Source: Nymphaea colorata
Taxonomy: Eukaryota > Streptophyta > Magnoliopsida > Nymphaeales > Nymphaeaceae
Direction: 5' to 3'
Length of the DNA: 64,000 nt
NCBI RefSeq assembly: GCF_008831285.2
Contig: NC_045139.1
Coordinates: forward strand, 16,908,354-16,972,353
Shown here: piece after piece, positions 1 through 13,451 of the stretch
Layout: every line of letters begins with the position of its first letter
Position numbering within the stretch: position 1 is the stretch's first letter
The notes under the pieces: generated by a model
Databases searched by the model: none
What the model saw: only the letters and a program-made list of their open reading frames with translations
Told to the model about the DNA's origin: nothing
Made by a program: the position numbers and the translations under genes

Positions 1-979
1 AAGTGTGCACCTTGACGACATTATAAAAATCGCGCTTCAAAAGAAAAATGTCATGAAGCGCCATTTTAGATGACACCCAAAATCGAGATAAAACAGCGCT
101 TTCATAAAAAGAGTATTGAAAAGAGTGTGACCCAATAGAAAAATAAATTTAGAAAGTCCGATTTTATAGTTCTAATGTCTACATCAGAGCTTTGTTGGAT
201 AACATGAATAAATTGGATACTTTATTCACAGGTAACTTGTGTCTTGTCATTTTCAACGCAGTGAAGGAGTCGGACCGATGCAAATTATTTACTACATTTC
301 AGAAATAAATATTTACCGGACCTGACCATTCCCGACTCCTCAGGACCTGGTCACCCGTACAACCGACCGCCCGATCCGGTTCCCGGCGAAACCGAGTCGG
401 CTCGATTGGCTGAACCGAGCCGAGCCGAGCCGAGCCGAGCCGAAGTTGTCTCCTCCACGTGGTAGCCGTGCGGCAATCCCAAGGCTGTCCCCACCACGGC
501 GCCCGCCCTCGGCGCGGCTCCGTCGTGCGGGCCACGGCTCGCGGAAAGCGAGGCCCGCCCCGTTGATCACGATTACGGATTAATGGTCCGGATAATCGCG
601 GATCTTCTCCGGCCCCTCCAAATCCAACCCGATTAAAAATGCGCTCGACCCCCCGGAGACCGGACATCTCCGGCGGGGCCCACCATCCCGCGCCTCTTCG
701 AGTGGCGGGACCCGACCGTACCCTGACAGCGACCGACGAGGGCGGGGCCCGCAGGTCACATGCCCCGTCACATCCGCCATACGTCCTCTCTTTTCCCTCT
801 CCGCCTTTCTCCCTCTCTCATCAATGCGGTCCGAGCGACGGCTGTGGATTCGGCCGTACTGAAGCGATCGGACGGTCGAGGAGGAGGTGGCTGACACTCA
901 CTCACGCCCTCCCCTCTCTCTCTCTCTCTCCAACCGTATCAGGCCCCCTCCCTCCCTCTCTTTTCTCGTCAGGGAGCAG
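1..979. promoter_or_regulatory. Left flank and GC-rich promoter of the ARF gene
   Basis: The first 300 bases are AT-rich with no supported gene. From about 300 to 970 the composition turns GC- and CpG-rich. This part contains a CCGAG repeat, a perfect palindromic G-box CCACGTGG at 455-462, and CT-rich tracts just before the TATA box. Several long open frames on both strands here follow from the GC richness and show no recognisable domain. It is read as the promoter of the downstream ARF gene from position, composition and the TATA box at 980. Activity is inferred. Confidence 0.6.
415..443. repeat. (CCGAG)n microsatellite
   Basis: Five perfect tandem copies of CCGAG followed by CCGA, lying about 540 bp upstream of the ARF TATA box inside its GC-rich promoter. 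Confidence 0.9.
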
Positions 980-986
980 TATAAAA
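980..986 (+). promoter_or_regulatory. TATA box of the ARF gene
   Basis: TATAAAA in the context GCAGTATAAAAGGACGG, a strong plant TATA consensus. Transcription would start near 1010-1020, just inside a GA-rich tract. That predicts a leader of almost 1 kb before the ATG at 1984 if no leader intron is removed. Confidence 0.7.
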
Positions 987-1061
987 GGACGGGGAGTACA
1001 GCAGAGAGAGAAAGGAAGAGAGAGAGAGAGAGGGCGGAGGGAAAGGAATTCTTTTGCCAAC

Positions 1062-2024
1062 ATGTATATTTTTTTGGTTTTGTTGAAATAGAGTAAAATT
1101 TGGGGTTCGCAGAGTGGAGAAATCGAGAAGGGGGGAGAGAGGGATGAATTTCGTCTCCGTCGCTAAAAGTGCGTCTTCCTTGCGGAATTGAACGATGAGG
1201 CAGCGGGGGAAAGGGAGCGGGCTCGGTTCTCGCTCTCCTCTGGGCTCTTGCTTTCCGCTTTTGGTGTGAAACTTTTGGTGAATCCGAGTGGCTTTTCGGG
1301 AGCTCCGAAAGGGATGACGAGGAACGGGCGTTTGGTGCGAAGATTCGCGGTGTAGTTCGTGTTTTTGAGCGAGTTCTCGTTTGGATCTTCGCTGACGGGG
1401 GGGTTGCTTGCTTCCGGGGGAAGCTTCGGTCTCTAGAGTTTAGGGCTTCACTTTCTCCCTCCGTCCTTGTCGTTGCTGTTGTTCGTCCCTTTGAATTCTG
1501 AGAACGACGGGTGCGGGACGGCGGATTGCGAGGAGATTGAGCGGGAATCGGTCCGCGGTGCTTCTTTTCCTGGTTCATCTTCGTGTTTGACGCCGATATT
1601 TGGCTAGGGCTTTGAATTCCAAGTTCCGGCGGTGGAAGTCGTTGGCTGTTGAGAACGGTTTTGGTTTTGTTGTGGGCTCATCCTCTGGCGTGATTGTTCG
1701 GGCTTAGGCGTAGGGATAACGGGAGATCGTGGCTCGAATTCGGGGCTTCGAATAGTATGGAGATTCTACTTTCTTGGTCTCGGTGGCGGAAATGGTGAAT
1801 TGAGGAGATCCTGTTGATCGGTTCGTGGCAAGGTATTCGGGAAGAGGGGCTGGTTCTCTGTGGACTCCTGGAATGCAGGATATTTTAGTAACTTCTGCCA
1901 TTTGAAACAGTGCAACTGGGAAAAGCAGAGTCGGTGGCCTGCCGGAGTGGAGTTCCTGTAGTTCATGAGTTTTTTATGCGAAAATGAGGCTGTCGACCTC
2001 TGGCATGAGTCATCCGTCACCTGA
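1062..2024 (+). promoter_or_regulatory. Cluster of upstream ORFs in the ARF leader
   Basis: At least nine ATGs lie between the predicted transcription start and the main ATG. Short ORFs run 1062-1091 (MYIFLVLLK), 1144-1191, 1195-1269, 1314-1355, 1757-1798, 1792-1803, 1873-1905, 1965-2024 and 1976-1987 (MRK). The 1965 ORF, 19 codons, overlaps the main start in another frame and ends inside exon 1. The MRK ORF ends with a TGA sharing the ATGA of the main start at 1984. Such arrangements usually lower or gate translation of the main ORF; the effect here is inferred. A leader intron could remove some of them. Confidence 0.65.
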
Positions 2025-5000
2025 AGGTATTTTTCGTTACAATTCGGGTGTAAAAGTGGTCGTGATTCTTGCTGTCTGTGACTAGTATTTGTGTTAATCG
2101 GCTAAAAGATTTTGTTCGTGTCTCTTCAATTTATTTTTTTTGGGGATGGATCTCCCCTTTTTAAGACAACGATGACGTTTAAATAGCACAAGCTGCAGCA
2201 TGACATTCCAAATGGAAAATAAGTGCGGGGTGTTGGATAGTCATACTTCTTTACGCTCGGCTTCCTTCTCGACCCGCTGTCTTTACTCTTAAAGCACCTA
2301 ATCTCATTTTCCATTTTTGTGTATATTGTGGAACATCATCTTTTGTAAGGGAAAAAAAAACAGTAAAGCAGAGGACATACATAATGATAGTTTTGCTTTT
2401 TATTTTTTAATTTTTCCCTTGGAAAATCTGGAATTCCATGCTGCAGGACAAAGCGGAGAGCGGGTGCAACACGGCTGTGCATAGACTAACATATATATTG
2501 CACTAGGTTACCAATCTAGCGGGTTTCCAAATTTATGGTCTTGATTCCCTGCGTTGGCTACCTGACCTTCCCTTCTTTCTATCTCTTGTGGTCTAAGACC
2601 AGTTATCGTATTGTTGAGATAGCCTGTAGAGGCACACGACCGAGACAGTGAGGATTCTTTCCCTATGGCTATGTTAACTTATTGCAGGGGCCTACATGCC
2701 TGTCGCAACAGTGTGTCCTCTTGAACGGAAGTCAATAAAATAAACTTTGTGGTGAAATCCACTACAATGCAGGAATTATTGGCGAAGCCACAAAAGTACT
2801 GTACGTGACACGATAGATATACACTCAGAAGTGCACATTAGTATGTGGTATAAAAGAGTTGTACCGTTTTGATCTTGATAGATGAAATAACAAAAGCGTT
2901 TGTGTCAAACAAGGGTTTGGAACATGAGTTAGAGGTACACGCACCTGCATCTGTTCTTGCTTTTGGACTTTTTTGGGGCATTGCATTGTACCCTATATTT
3001 TTTTACTGCAGAGTTACGAACAGCATCAATCTTGGAATCAGCTAATTTTAGTGGTGGTCCTTCCTGAGGGTTTTCTTCTTCATGGAATAAACTAACATGG
3101 ATAATAGGTTGAAACTCGTTACGTATTTTCTTTCTATCTTTTCAGGATTAGGTACATGGTACACTGTTGTTATTGACTTGCTGTATACATTTTAATTTAT
3201 CAATATTTGTCTCACCTTGCAGGTGAAAAGAAATGTTTGAATTCAGAGCTTTGGCATGCATGTGCTGGACCCCTAGTCTGCTTGCCTGCAATTGGGAGTC
3301 GGGTTGTCTACTTTCCTCAGGGTCATAGCGAGCAGGTGTTGCTTACCTGCTTAATGTTATTTACTTTTTCTCATGTTTGTAGATGTGGCCAGAATCACTT
3401 CTGGAGTGAATGTAGAAACTGCATTCTCTTGGATAGTTGGATGTCTTTTGTATCCTTGACATGGGTTTTGTTGCGATGTGTTTTGTTTTCAGATTGCTGC
3501 ATCAACCAACAAGGAAGTGACCGATCATGTCCCCAATTATCCAAGTCTGCCTCCTCAACTTATTTGTCAGCTTCATGATGTCACCATGCACGTGAGTCCT
3601 CTTATCTTTGATTGTTCTGGAGTTACTTGATGAAGGATCATAACAGCTATTTGGCTTTGGAATTTCAGGCAGACGTAGAGACAGATGAAGTCTATGCACA
3701 AATGACCTTGCAACCTCTAAGTCCGGTAACTCTTGTGCCTAATCGCTGTATTTACTTTGTGCCTCATTTTATGTGAAGATAATATTAATTTGTTTAAATT
3801 TCACTTCTGTTTTGTGCAGCAAGAGCAGAAAGATACATATCTGCCTGCTGAGCTCGGAGTTCCTAGCAAACAGCCAACAAATTATTTTTGCAAGACATTG
3901 ACAGCCAGTGACACTAGTACACATGGAGGATTTTCAGTTCCTCGCAGGGCTGCTGAAAAGGTCTTCCCTCCATTGGTATGTTTTAGCTGCTTGGTCTTAA
4001 ATTTGTGTAACAATTTAATGTGTCTTTATGTAGTAAAATTGTTGAGTTGCTGGGAACTTCACTTTGGTTTTGCTTTCAGGATTTTTCTCAGCAGCCACCA
4101 GCTCAGGAGCTTATTGCAAGGGATCTCCATGATGTTGAATGGAAGTTCAGGCACATTTTTCGAGGTACTGCTTCCTCATTTGATAAACTGTAGTAGATTT
4201 GAGATGGTTACATAAGCCATCAAGACGATGGTGTAAGTCATGTTTCTTTAGAGTGTATAGGCTGTATTGCTCCTATTTCTAAGTACACTCGCTGAGAATG
4301 GTGATGATTTCAGGTTACCATGATATATTAAAATTTTGAAATAAATGCTGTTTAAAAGTAAAATATGATGGTATGTTGGAACTTGAAAGTACAAGTTTTT
4401 TGGCTTGGTTATGTCTTAGCACCTCTTTTTACCCACTGCCATATTGGGCTGTATATTGCCTCACGTGCTTATCAAATCGTGCCTATCCACATAGGCAAGT
4501 GTTCCAGCTATGTCGGGCTGGGTCCCAAGTTCGTTGAGTTTGGTGCTTTGGCCATGTTGGCGCAGCCCAGTTGCCTTGTTTGTTTCACATGGTACTGGTG
4601 CTTTGCCATGTTATTTAAGTGACCTGAATGCAGGTGAGGTGTCTGGTTGCATTATGCTTGGCCACATTGACTAAGTACCTTGGCTGTGTCAGTTAAGTGC
4701 ATGGAGACATAATGCCCAGCTGCATCAGCCACATCATGGATCTCTTTGGCCAGATTGTTTAAGCCTCATCAGGCAAGTGCCTCAAAACAGTGTTGGGATA
4801 CAATTGCATCTTCCGAGTGCCCGTCAAGTATAGGAGCCATATTGAGCACATGTAGTGGCTGGTTGGCAAACTGTCTCGGTTGTCCTTCTCGAGTGCATGG
4901 GCTTCTTGGACGAACTTCATGGTCAAGTGTGCCAGTTGCTCACTTGAATGCCGGCCTTTATGGGTGAAGTATCTTGAATTGCATCAGCTGAGTGCACGAG

Positions 5001-8000
5001 CCGTGTTTGCAATGACAACTTGTACTGTCACTATTAAGACAGAAGGATCCAAGTTGATTAAACAACTCAGAGTCTCAGACCAATCTTGACAACCTTAGCT
5101 TCTTAGTCTTTGTCTCTCCTTGTCTTCAGGGAGAGAGATCCTGTCTAACCCATTATAAGAGCAAGGCTTTTGTCCATCCTTTATTTGTCCTCATTATTTG
5201 ATGTTGATTAGGGAAAGGTGAGGAGAGAGATTGGCTCAGTATTCATGTTGTTGGGCTTGGGAGAAGTTCAGATCTAATTTTTGTATAAATGTTTATATGT
5301 ATCTGTACATAACCATATGTAAAAATGCTAAAAAGATCTTGGCATTACACCTTGCTTTGTTAATTATTTTTGTCTTTTTTATCTATATCTTTTGAAGTTT
5401 AAGTTCAATTCATTGAGAAAAGCGACACTTTTGTGTGTAGGGGATAAATGTTTGTGACTGCATAAGTAAATTCTTGTCACAATTCTTGTTCTCCGGTTTT
5501 TATTGGTTATTAAATTTAAAATTTGTTTTCCTCAAGAAAATCTCTAGAATTCAAAAAATTTAAAATATAAAAATAAATACCATGCAAGTTTGAGTTTTCT
5601 ACTAATTTTCGTAAAAAATTGATCAAAATCCAAAATTGTTATGAAAGGAACATTCAAAAATTTAAAATAATCTTATTCCTGGAGAAAAGGAAAGAACACT
5701 CAATAACATAATAGAACACAGTAATATCATTTTGGCAGTTTTTCTCACAATATCTCCATCTTTCTCATTTTTCATTTTTCTTTTGCTTGCCATTTTTCTT
5801 TTTCTGTTTTCGGGAAAACGGTAGTATCTGTGACAATGCTGTAAATACATTATGATGGATGAAAATTAATCACGAGAGGTCACCTTGTGATGATTCAAAC
5901 TTGCGTTAAATTTCCAAGACCCTAGAAGAAGTCAAGATGTTGCAGAATGGGGAGAAGAAGGTGAACTGAATTGTGATCAAAGTTTGGGTACCAACTTTTT
6001 GCCTTATGTGAAACTAAATAATTTGCGAGCACGTTTGCCATCAATCCTTATGGGTCTCACTAATTAAATTTAGTGAACCAAGTTAGAACGAGCAGTTGCT
6101 TATTATTTTACTCTTAATTTATCTTCTTGTTATGTCCATAAACTGTTTCCTTACAAGCTGTTTTTGCTTTTTTACATTATATTTTTCCTTTTTTTGTTGT
6201 TTGAACTTTGATGTAATACATAGAAAACTAGCACAATTCAAGCTGACTCCTATGTTAGAAGGCTTCACCCAAGCTTGTCATCAATTTGAAGCAGCTTACC
6301 TTTTCTGCATATTACTAAGAGGATCAAGGCCTTTTTTTTTGTTTATTTCCTTTATAACTTTGAATATATGTATTCGCAGAATATAGTTTTATGCCTTTTT
6401 CGTTGTTATTTTGTCATTTTTATGCTTATCTCTTATCATGTTTTATTATGCTATAAACTAGTCTTCCTTTTTCTGTTTAAGCAAAGGAAAGAAAACTGCC
6501 ATGAAATAAAGTGATTAGGAGTGCCAAGATTATGAAAACATTGTATGTATAGGTGGCTCTTGTTCTGAAAATAATATTAAAGTTTAAAAAATATCATCTC
6601 TCTCTCTCTCTCTCTTCCTATCTTTCTATTCACGTACACAACGACACACATGTATGTCCATGTATGTGTGTGAATATGTATATGTGTGTGTGCTCACATG
6701 GCATAATCTACAAAAACATGTAATTTACCTGGAAAATGTTCTTAAAAATTTCATTTTCTTTCTAAGTGTGACCCTGTAAAGGTGATCTACAGGCTTACTT
6801 TTTGTGGGGGTCCACTTTAAATTGCTGAAAGCCTGGAAGCCAAAGTCTGCTAAGGATTTTTCGTAATCCAAAAGGCGATGGCCATGTGTGAACGTTTAGG
6901 TTTATCATGATCTTGAGGCTATGAAATGAGCAATAAGTTCCTTGTGGTCATGAAATTTTTCACAGTAAACTACTGTATCACACAACATGCCATTAAAAGA
7001 TGTAAACCTAATCTAGATATATTAGGGGTGCTCTTTGTATCATCATTCCTGGCAAATATGGTATGGTTGGTATGGTTGAATAATGTCTAATGGGAACAAA
7101 TTTGTGGAAAGCATATCTGGTCAGCCAACTTTTATATTGTTTATTTCTTAGCTTGAATAGGGATCGAACTGTGTGTGAACTTATGTTTTGTATCATGTGA
7201 GCCTATACTTATGTAGCATGCATCTTGCAGGACAGCCAAAGCGGCATCTTCTTACAACAGGTTGGAGTGTGTTTGTGAGTGCTAAAAGACTAGTTGCTGG
7301 CGATTCTGTTATTTTTATCTGGTATGTTTCACATGCTTCGCTTTTTGTCCAGAAGTTATGTCCTGGATTACATCTCATTCTTTTTCAGGAATGAGAAGAA
7401 TCAGCTTCTCTTGGGGATCCGAAGAGCTGCACGACCACAGACTGTAATGCCTTCTTCTGTTTTATCAAGTGATAGCATGCACATTGGTCTTCTGGCTGCT
7501 GCTGCTCATGCAGCCGCAACAAACAGCCGTTTTACTGTTTTTTACAACCCCAGGTTGACAAAGTAATTCTAGAAGTGTATATCATGGATACTCCTTCCCT
7601 CCCTCCTTCCCTTCCCCCCACAGTAACATATTGTGGCTTAGCCTGAATTCATCTTTGGCAGGGCGAGCCCCTCTGAGTTTGTGATACCACTGGCGAAGTA
7701 TATTAAAGCAGCCTTTCACACGCGTGTGACGGTGGGGATGCGATTCCGGATGCTTTTTGAAACAGAGGAATCAAGTGTCCGGAGGTAATGTTGGATAATC
7801 TGCCAGTTTGTTTTCTTTTGGTGCTGCTTCTTAGAAAAGGCCTGATAGTGGTAACTTTGCATATTTAGTTCTGTTTTTTTATCACTTTGAGTTGATGTAT
7901 ATAATATATATTTACTGTGTGTGTGAAACTGACTTATCATAATCACGGTTGGTCTAGGTACATGGGTACAATCACTGGTATATGTGATCTAGATCCAGTT

Positions 8001-11000
8001 CGTTGGCCAAATTCACATTGGCGATCTGTCAAGGTATCTCATCCCACAATCTTTTAGCTCATCTTGGATAAGCCTTCATGCACATATCTAACAATCGTTA
8101 TGCCTAACAGTTGCTGTATAGCCCAATTGATGCAATTGACAATCAATTGAGCAAACTTTTTCTTGCAATTATGTTTTTCACTTTATAAATATAGGTCAAA
8201 TAAGCAAAATGTGGTCAATTTGTCTTTGTCTGTTGAATTGTGCTTTATGGGGATTAGCATGTAATACCTGGAAGGGTTGGCATCTGGGAAAAGTGTAGCT
8301 AATTCAATCTAAGTGTCAACTCTTGATTTTTTTTTTTTCAGGGTTGGGGTAGCTGTGGGTTGTGCTGGGGTGAGATAAGACAGCCCTTTGTTCTTACTAA
8401 AACCAGAGTGATTTTGAATGCTGACTAGTTTTTTTTTTTTGTTATAATTGTACTTGGGATATCATGAGAAATTTGAAACTTACACAATTCTTCTGACCCA
8501 TCCTGAATGTCGATTACCATCTCCAAATACGCATACCAACAGCCATGTAATTTAGGTATTCAGATATGTCAGCTCATCTTTGTTCTGGCTGAGCAATGCT
8601 GCATGTCAGCTGATTTTGATGCTAGTCTGGGTGGTTTGATGCAAGATTGAGGCTGTTCCCGATTAATTTGCTTCAGGCTTTATGCCATTTTCTAATGCAC
8701 GCCCCAGTCTTGATAGTCCTTTTGGATTGAACTGAATTTCATCATTCCTAGCTGTGTGTTCATGAACCTGTGCTTGACTGAGCCTATTCTGATATATTTT
8801 CTAATGCATAGTAAAATTAAACGTAGTGATGTTTCTTTATTGATCAACATTCCTCCGTTGTACTTTTTAGCTTTTCTGCTCCTCAAAGCAATTTGAAAAG
8901 GATTGTTTTCGTTCCTGTTTAAATTTCTAGCAGTCTAGGAGATCAGTTAGTTCCAAGACTGTAGCTTAGAAATCTGATAGTTAAATAGCCATATCTCACC
9001 AGTTTCCAACTTGTGAAGTAAAATGAGCAACAAATATTGCAACGATTTTTCTGTCTTGTTTTGCTGTTGTTCCATAAGATTTCGTGGAAGGTTGGCCACG
9101 TTGTGTTATAACTAGAAGAAGTCCACTTGTTTCTTTGCGTTGAATGAACAACTGCTTCTCTCTATCTGGAGGAAGAGGAAGAGGCTGTATTTCCCAAGTT
9201 GTTACTTGAAACTGCCAGATAGTGGCTGAGAAACGAGTCCTAGACCCATCCATGTCATTTAGTAGAAAATAGTTAACTTGGTAGACTGATACTATGATTC
9301 TGTAACAGATGAGTGAACTTGGCTAAGAGATTTATCAAATTTGTTGGGATGAACTAAACCTGTAACTTCACTTGAATCTGGCAGCCAGTGTAATTCAGTT
9401 CCTCACCAGATTCTTTGAGTTTGGTATGATGATGTTTGCTCATTTTTTCAATTTGTAGGTTGGTTGGGATGAGTCTACTGCAGGTGTGAGGCAGCCTAGG
9501 GTTTCACTATGGGAAATTGAGCCCTTGACAACATTCCCCATGTACCCATCATTGTTTCCTCTCAGGTTGAAGCGGCCTTGGCTTCCTGATATGCCATCTC
9601 TTAATGGTACATGTATGTAGTTTCGTCAACTATGTCTCCTTTATTTTCTTTAATGTGTAATGCAAGCATGCTTGAAATATCTTGTTTATTATGTCCTCGG
9701 GTTGGAGGCATGTTTAGTATTTATACAGTTGTTCAATTATGAACACATTTCTAGGGCAGTTTTTTAGAATTTTTATGTTTGTGTCTTTGATTGCATTATG
9801 ACCATTCTCAGAAATATTGGCGATATTTTGAAAGCATCGAAATGTTATTGCCAAAGCAGAAGGAAACACATTTATCAGCAAAATAGCTTGGTAGTTTCAA
9901 CTTTCTAGTATGGATATGCAAGCTTATTCTACACATGCATGCATACCCTTATGAACACCTTCATCTAAGTTTTTGTGAATGTGCTGCACCCACACCTGCA
10001 CTCATGTGACACAGCAGTTAATGCATTTTCTGGTTTTCTCAAGATACTTTCATGTTGGGAGATAACCAATCAATACACCAGAGAGAATATTATGAACCGT
10101 GATAAGGTTTATGAACTGTAATAAGGGTGAAGATAGAACTCATGAAGACTTGACTTGATATGGGTATTGTCTTAATTTTCCTCGCTATCAGTTCGTACTT
10201 AGCCTTAGTAGTTGAAATATTGCATTGGTATTTGGCTATTTGCTACAGTTATATGGAATCTATATTTGGAGTTTTGGACTGTTGAGGCACACGAAAACGG
10301 GAAGCGAAAAATCACTGGCAAATGGAAATTTTTAGATTATAGTTTAGGAAATTTTATGCGGTGGGGAAGCTGGAAGTAAAATGTAATATTAAAGTTTAGA
10401 ATAGAGTTCCTGGACAGGATTATGCCATTGCTTGCTGATGAAAGTATACAGGCAGTATATTCCATAGATGAGACGACATTCAATAGCAATACCCATATAT
10501 GCTTTCTGACAATCTTAGTTCACTGTGAGATAATGAAAAGAGGTGGTGTGGATTGTCAGTTTATGAGAGAAAATAGTATATACTATTTTCTATTCCGAAG
10601 CTCTTTCTTTCCAATTCATCCTACTTTGCTGTCTCTTTACTCTCTTGTCATTTATGTCGTTACATCACAACAGCACAACAATGGGACAGCCCTGCAATTT
10701 TTTAAGTGAAAAATTGGTGGTTCATGTGAAAAGCGTGTCAATGTGAAGAAAGCATTATGTTTCCAGCTTTGTCGTCGAGCACAATTTTGCAAAGGACTAT
10801 GCCATTTTCCCGCGTTTCACTTTGATAGTATCGTAGTCGATCTCATTGAAGTAAAAGATAGAGTTGCATTAAGCATCCGTGTAATGGAAGTCAAACAGAG
10901 TTTTGAGGGTTTGCGTACAGATTGGTCTTCCTAGTAACAGGTTGAAACTGCATCTGATGGATAGAGTGAAGTTCTTCAAGGTTATGACAATTTGATGTCC

Positions 11001-13451
11001 TCTTGTTTGTCAGTGAATTAGTGCCTATAAGAGATTTTGAAGATGAATAGAAAGGGTGACTTTTGGAGAAAATTTGATGGTTGAAATTGAGCTTTTAAGC
11101 CAAAATTCATTCTCCATTTATAGTCCTGTTAGGTTCTATACACTGAAGAATTAAAATATAGCTTCAAATCGGAAGGACTTCATGCAGTGGCAAATTATTT
11201 CTGTTGCACTTTCGAAGCAAATTGTGGGTGATGTCATTTATGTGAGATTACTATTAAATAACCAAAAATGCAAAAGGGAACACAAGAAATAGCGAAATTA
11301 GAGCTGCGGTATAGAGGAAAAACAAAATCTTTCTAATGAAGAGAAAGTAGTTGCTTGAAGTGTTGATAGGACATTTACCTTGTCTCTGTTAGCCATCCTC
11401 TTGTTTCAATAAAAGATGCATTTGCTTGCTGGTCTAGGAACGAGATATTACGTACTTACAAAGGCAAATTATGAATTTTAGCTGCTAGTATGCCATAAAT
11501 TTAAATTGTTGGAAGCAACCACAGCATATACAGAATCTTGAATGTTTGCCATGTTCACGATCCTGATATGCATGTTAGTTCAGCTTTAGTTCTCATGTAA
11601 ATTGTGTGTATATGCTGCCAGGTTCAAGTGCGTCTTAGATCAAGGCCACATGTGGTTAATGAATGGTGCAGTTAAAATCTGTTCCTGTAGGCCAATGAGT
11701 CAGTGGCCTCCCAGAAAGTCATTTTAAACGTAGTTTGCGTCCTTTAGAAAAAATAGGGACGGATATCTTTCAAGCATAAAAAAAAACTGCGATTTATTAT
11801 TTTTGAAAAACATATAAAAATGCTTGCAGATCACAGGGATGATGATGGAAATGGTCTTATGTGGTCAAGAGGGGATGCTGTTGGACAAGGTTTTCAGTCT
11901 TTGAATTTTAGAAGTCTGGGCTTTAACCCTTGGATGCAACAAAGGCTTGATCTGTCGCCGCTGGTGACTGAGCAAGATCAGTTTCAATCCATAGCTAGTG
12001 CGTCATGGCCAGAACTAAGAAGTGAAGAGCCCATCAAGCAATCGATGTTACAGTTTCAGAATCCCATACAATCTCAGCCACAGTTTCCAAGCAGGCTTAA
12101 CCTTCTGGCGCCAAGACAAATCATTCAACCGGCACAACCTCTTGAAGGTCACCTCAATCTTCCAGCACAAACGATGTTGGATGAGCAAACTCGTAATCAC
12201 CTGCTGCATCAACAGTTGCTTCAGCCGTTCAATGAACAGCAGCAACCACAGTTGCAAAATCATAGTGAGCCATTTCAGGTTGCGACTACTCGACAACCGC
12301 AATTGTCCTCACCTTCCTTGGGTCAAAGGCAACTGCTTGCAGATTCAGGGAATGCCTTCTCATCTTCATTAATTCCTGCTTGCGTCCAAAGTTTGTTGAG
12401 CCCTTTGTCTGCTGATGAAAATGTTCGCCTTCTGAACAATATCAGAGCCAATCAAACCGACATTGTTGAGCCTCAGCAGCAATCATGGGTGCCCAAAAAT
12501 TCATTGCCTCAAGTTGAACCCTTTAGGCACTCCGTCACACTCCCACCATTTCCTGGCAGAGAAAATGAGGTGGAGCCAGAAAACTGTACTGCCGACTCCC
12601 AGAACCAGAATGTCTTGTTTGGTGTCAATATTGACACACAATCCCTACTCCTTTCCAATGCTGTCTCCAATCTGGCAGCAGTTGGAGGCCAAACTGATAT
12701 GGCAGCGATGCAGTTTACTACCTCAGGTTTCCAAAATCCTCTGTCCAGTGGCTATGATTGCCTGGGAGACTCAGCAGGTTTGCTCCAGACTCCGGGGCAA
12801 CTTGACCCACCTAACCAAACATTTGTGAAGGTGAGAATTTAAAGCTTACGTATATTAACTGGCTTATCGCTGAGGTGTAACAATTAATTCTTGAAAACTA
12901 TGCAGGTGTATAAATCTGGCTGCGTGGGGCGGTCATTGGACATTGCTCGGTTCAGCAGCTACCACGAGCTACGCAATGAACTGAGTCAAATGTTTGGACT
13001 AGAGGGCCTGCTGGAAGACCCTCAAAGATCAGGCTGGCAGCTTGTATTTGTTGACCGTGAGAACGATGTGCTTCTCATGGGAGACGACCCTTGGGAGTAT
13101 GTTTCTCTCTCTCTCTCTCTCTTCTTGGGCCGGTGGTCAGGCAAGTCCATCTGCTTTCTGCATAATAAACTTCGATCCATGGTTATGGTTGTTCCAAGAT
13201 GTATTAAGTTTGTTGTGACTAAAGGCAGCTGGGTTCCCGCCATTGTGCTTTGATTTTTGCAATATTCGTATGGTTCGAAAGCCAGGGTAGACCACTCACT
13301 TCATTGTTTGATCTTTTACAGGGCATTCGTTAACAATGTGTGGTACATCAAGATCCTGTCTCCGCAGGACGTGCAGAAAATGGGTGCTCAAAAGCATAGT
13401 GGTGAAAGCTACAAGGAGTATAGTAACACTAGCAGGCCTCTTGGGATTTGA
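1984..13451 (+). CDS. ARF8: Auxin response factor, ARF6/8 clade (ARF8-like), 14 coding exons
   Basis: Transcription factor that binds auxin-response elements and is controlled by Aux/IAA partners. Exons: 1984-2026, 3223-3335, 3493-3591, 3669-3725, 3820-3975, 4080-4164, 7231-7321, 7389-7553, 7662-7784, 7958-8033, 9459-9606, 11830-12830, 12906-13096, 13322-13451. They sum to 2478 nt, 825 aa with TGA. The protein starts [18 protein letters not shown]. The B3 DNA-binding domain spans about residues 127-230 ([19 protein letters not shown] to [13 protein letters not shown]), followed by the ARF ancillary domain ([20 protein letters not shown]). Residues 386-719, one exon, form a glutamine-rich activator-type middle region. 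A PB1 domain from about 720 has the lysine of [10 protein letters not shown] and an acidic [15 protein letters not shown] patch. [19 protein letters not shown] and [15 protein letters not shown] resemble ARF8 more than ARF6. Intron 6 is 3.07 kb and intron 11 is 2.2 kb. Confidence 0.95.
4165..7230 (+). other. Long intron 6 of the ARF gene
   Basis: A 3.07-kb intron interrupting the B3 region between FRG and QPKRH. About 4440-5090 is GC-richer than the rest and has irregular repeats of short motifs such as AAGTGC and GAGTGC, which may be an old insertion. About 5500-5850 and 6090-6420 are AT-rich. A CT microsatellite lies near 6597-6616. No coding similarity was recognised in the open frames it contains. 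Confidence 0.6.
13025..13045 (+). promoter_or_regulatory. miR167 target site in ARF exon 13
   Basis: The exon contains AGATCAGGCTGGCAGCTT at 13026-13043, the motif found in plant ARF6/ARF8 mRNAs that pairs with miR167 (TGAAGCTGCCAGCATGATCT). It encodes part of RSGWQLV at the start of the PB1 region, the expected place. One internal mismatch against perfect complementarity (CAGG where miR167 would pair CATG) is also the usual one in ARF6/8. Cleavage by miR167 is established for the family and inferred here. Confidence 0.9.

Noticed and set aside
639-1091. 150-codon plus-strand open frame across the ARF promoter
   Set aside because: It runs through the TATA box and CT/GA tracts. Composition explains it, and the genuine ARF start is at 1984.
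898-1578. 226-codon open frame on the minus strand
   Set aside because: Antisense to the ARF leader, low-complexity Ser/Arg/Lys composition from CT/GA tracts, no recognisable domain.
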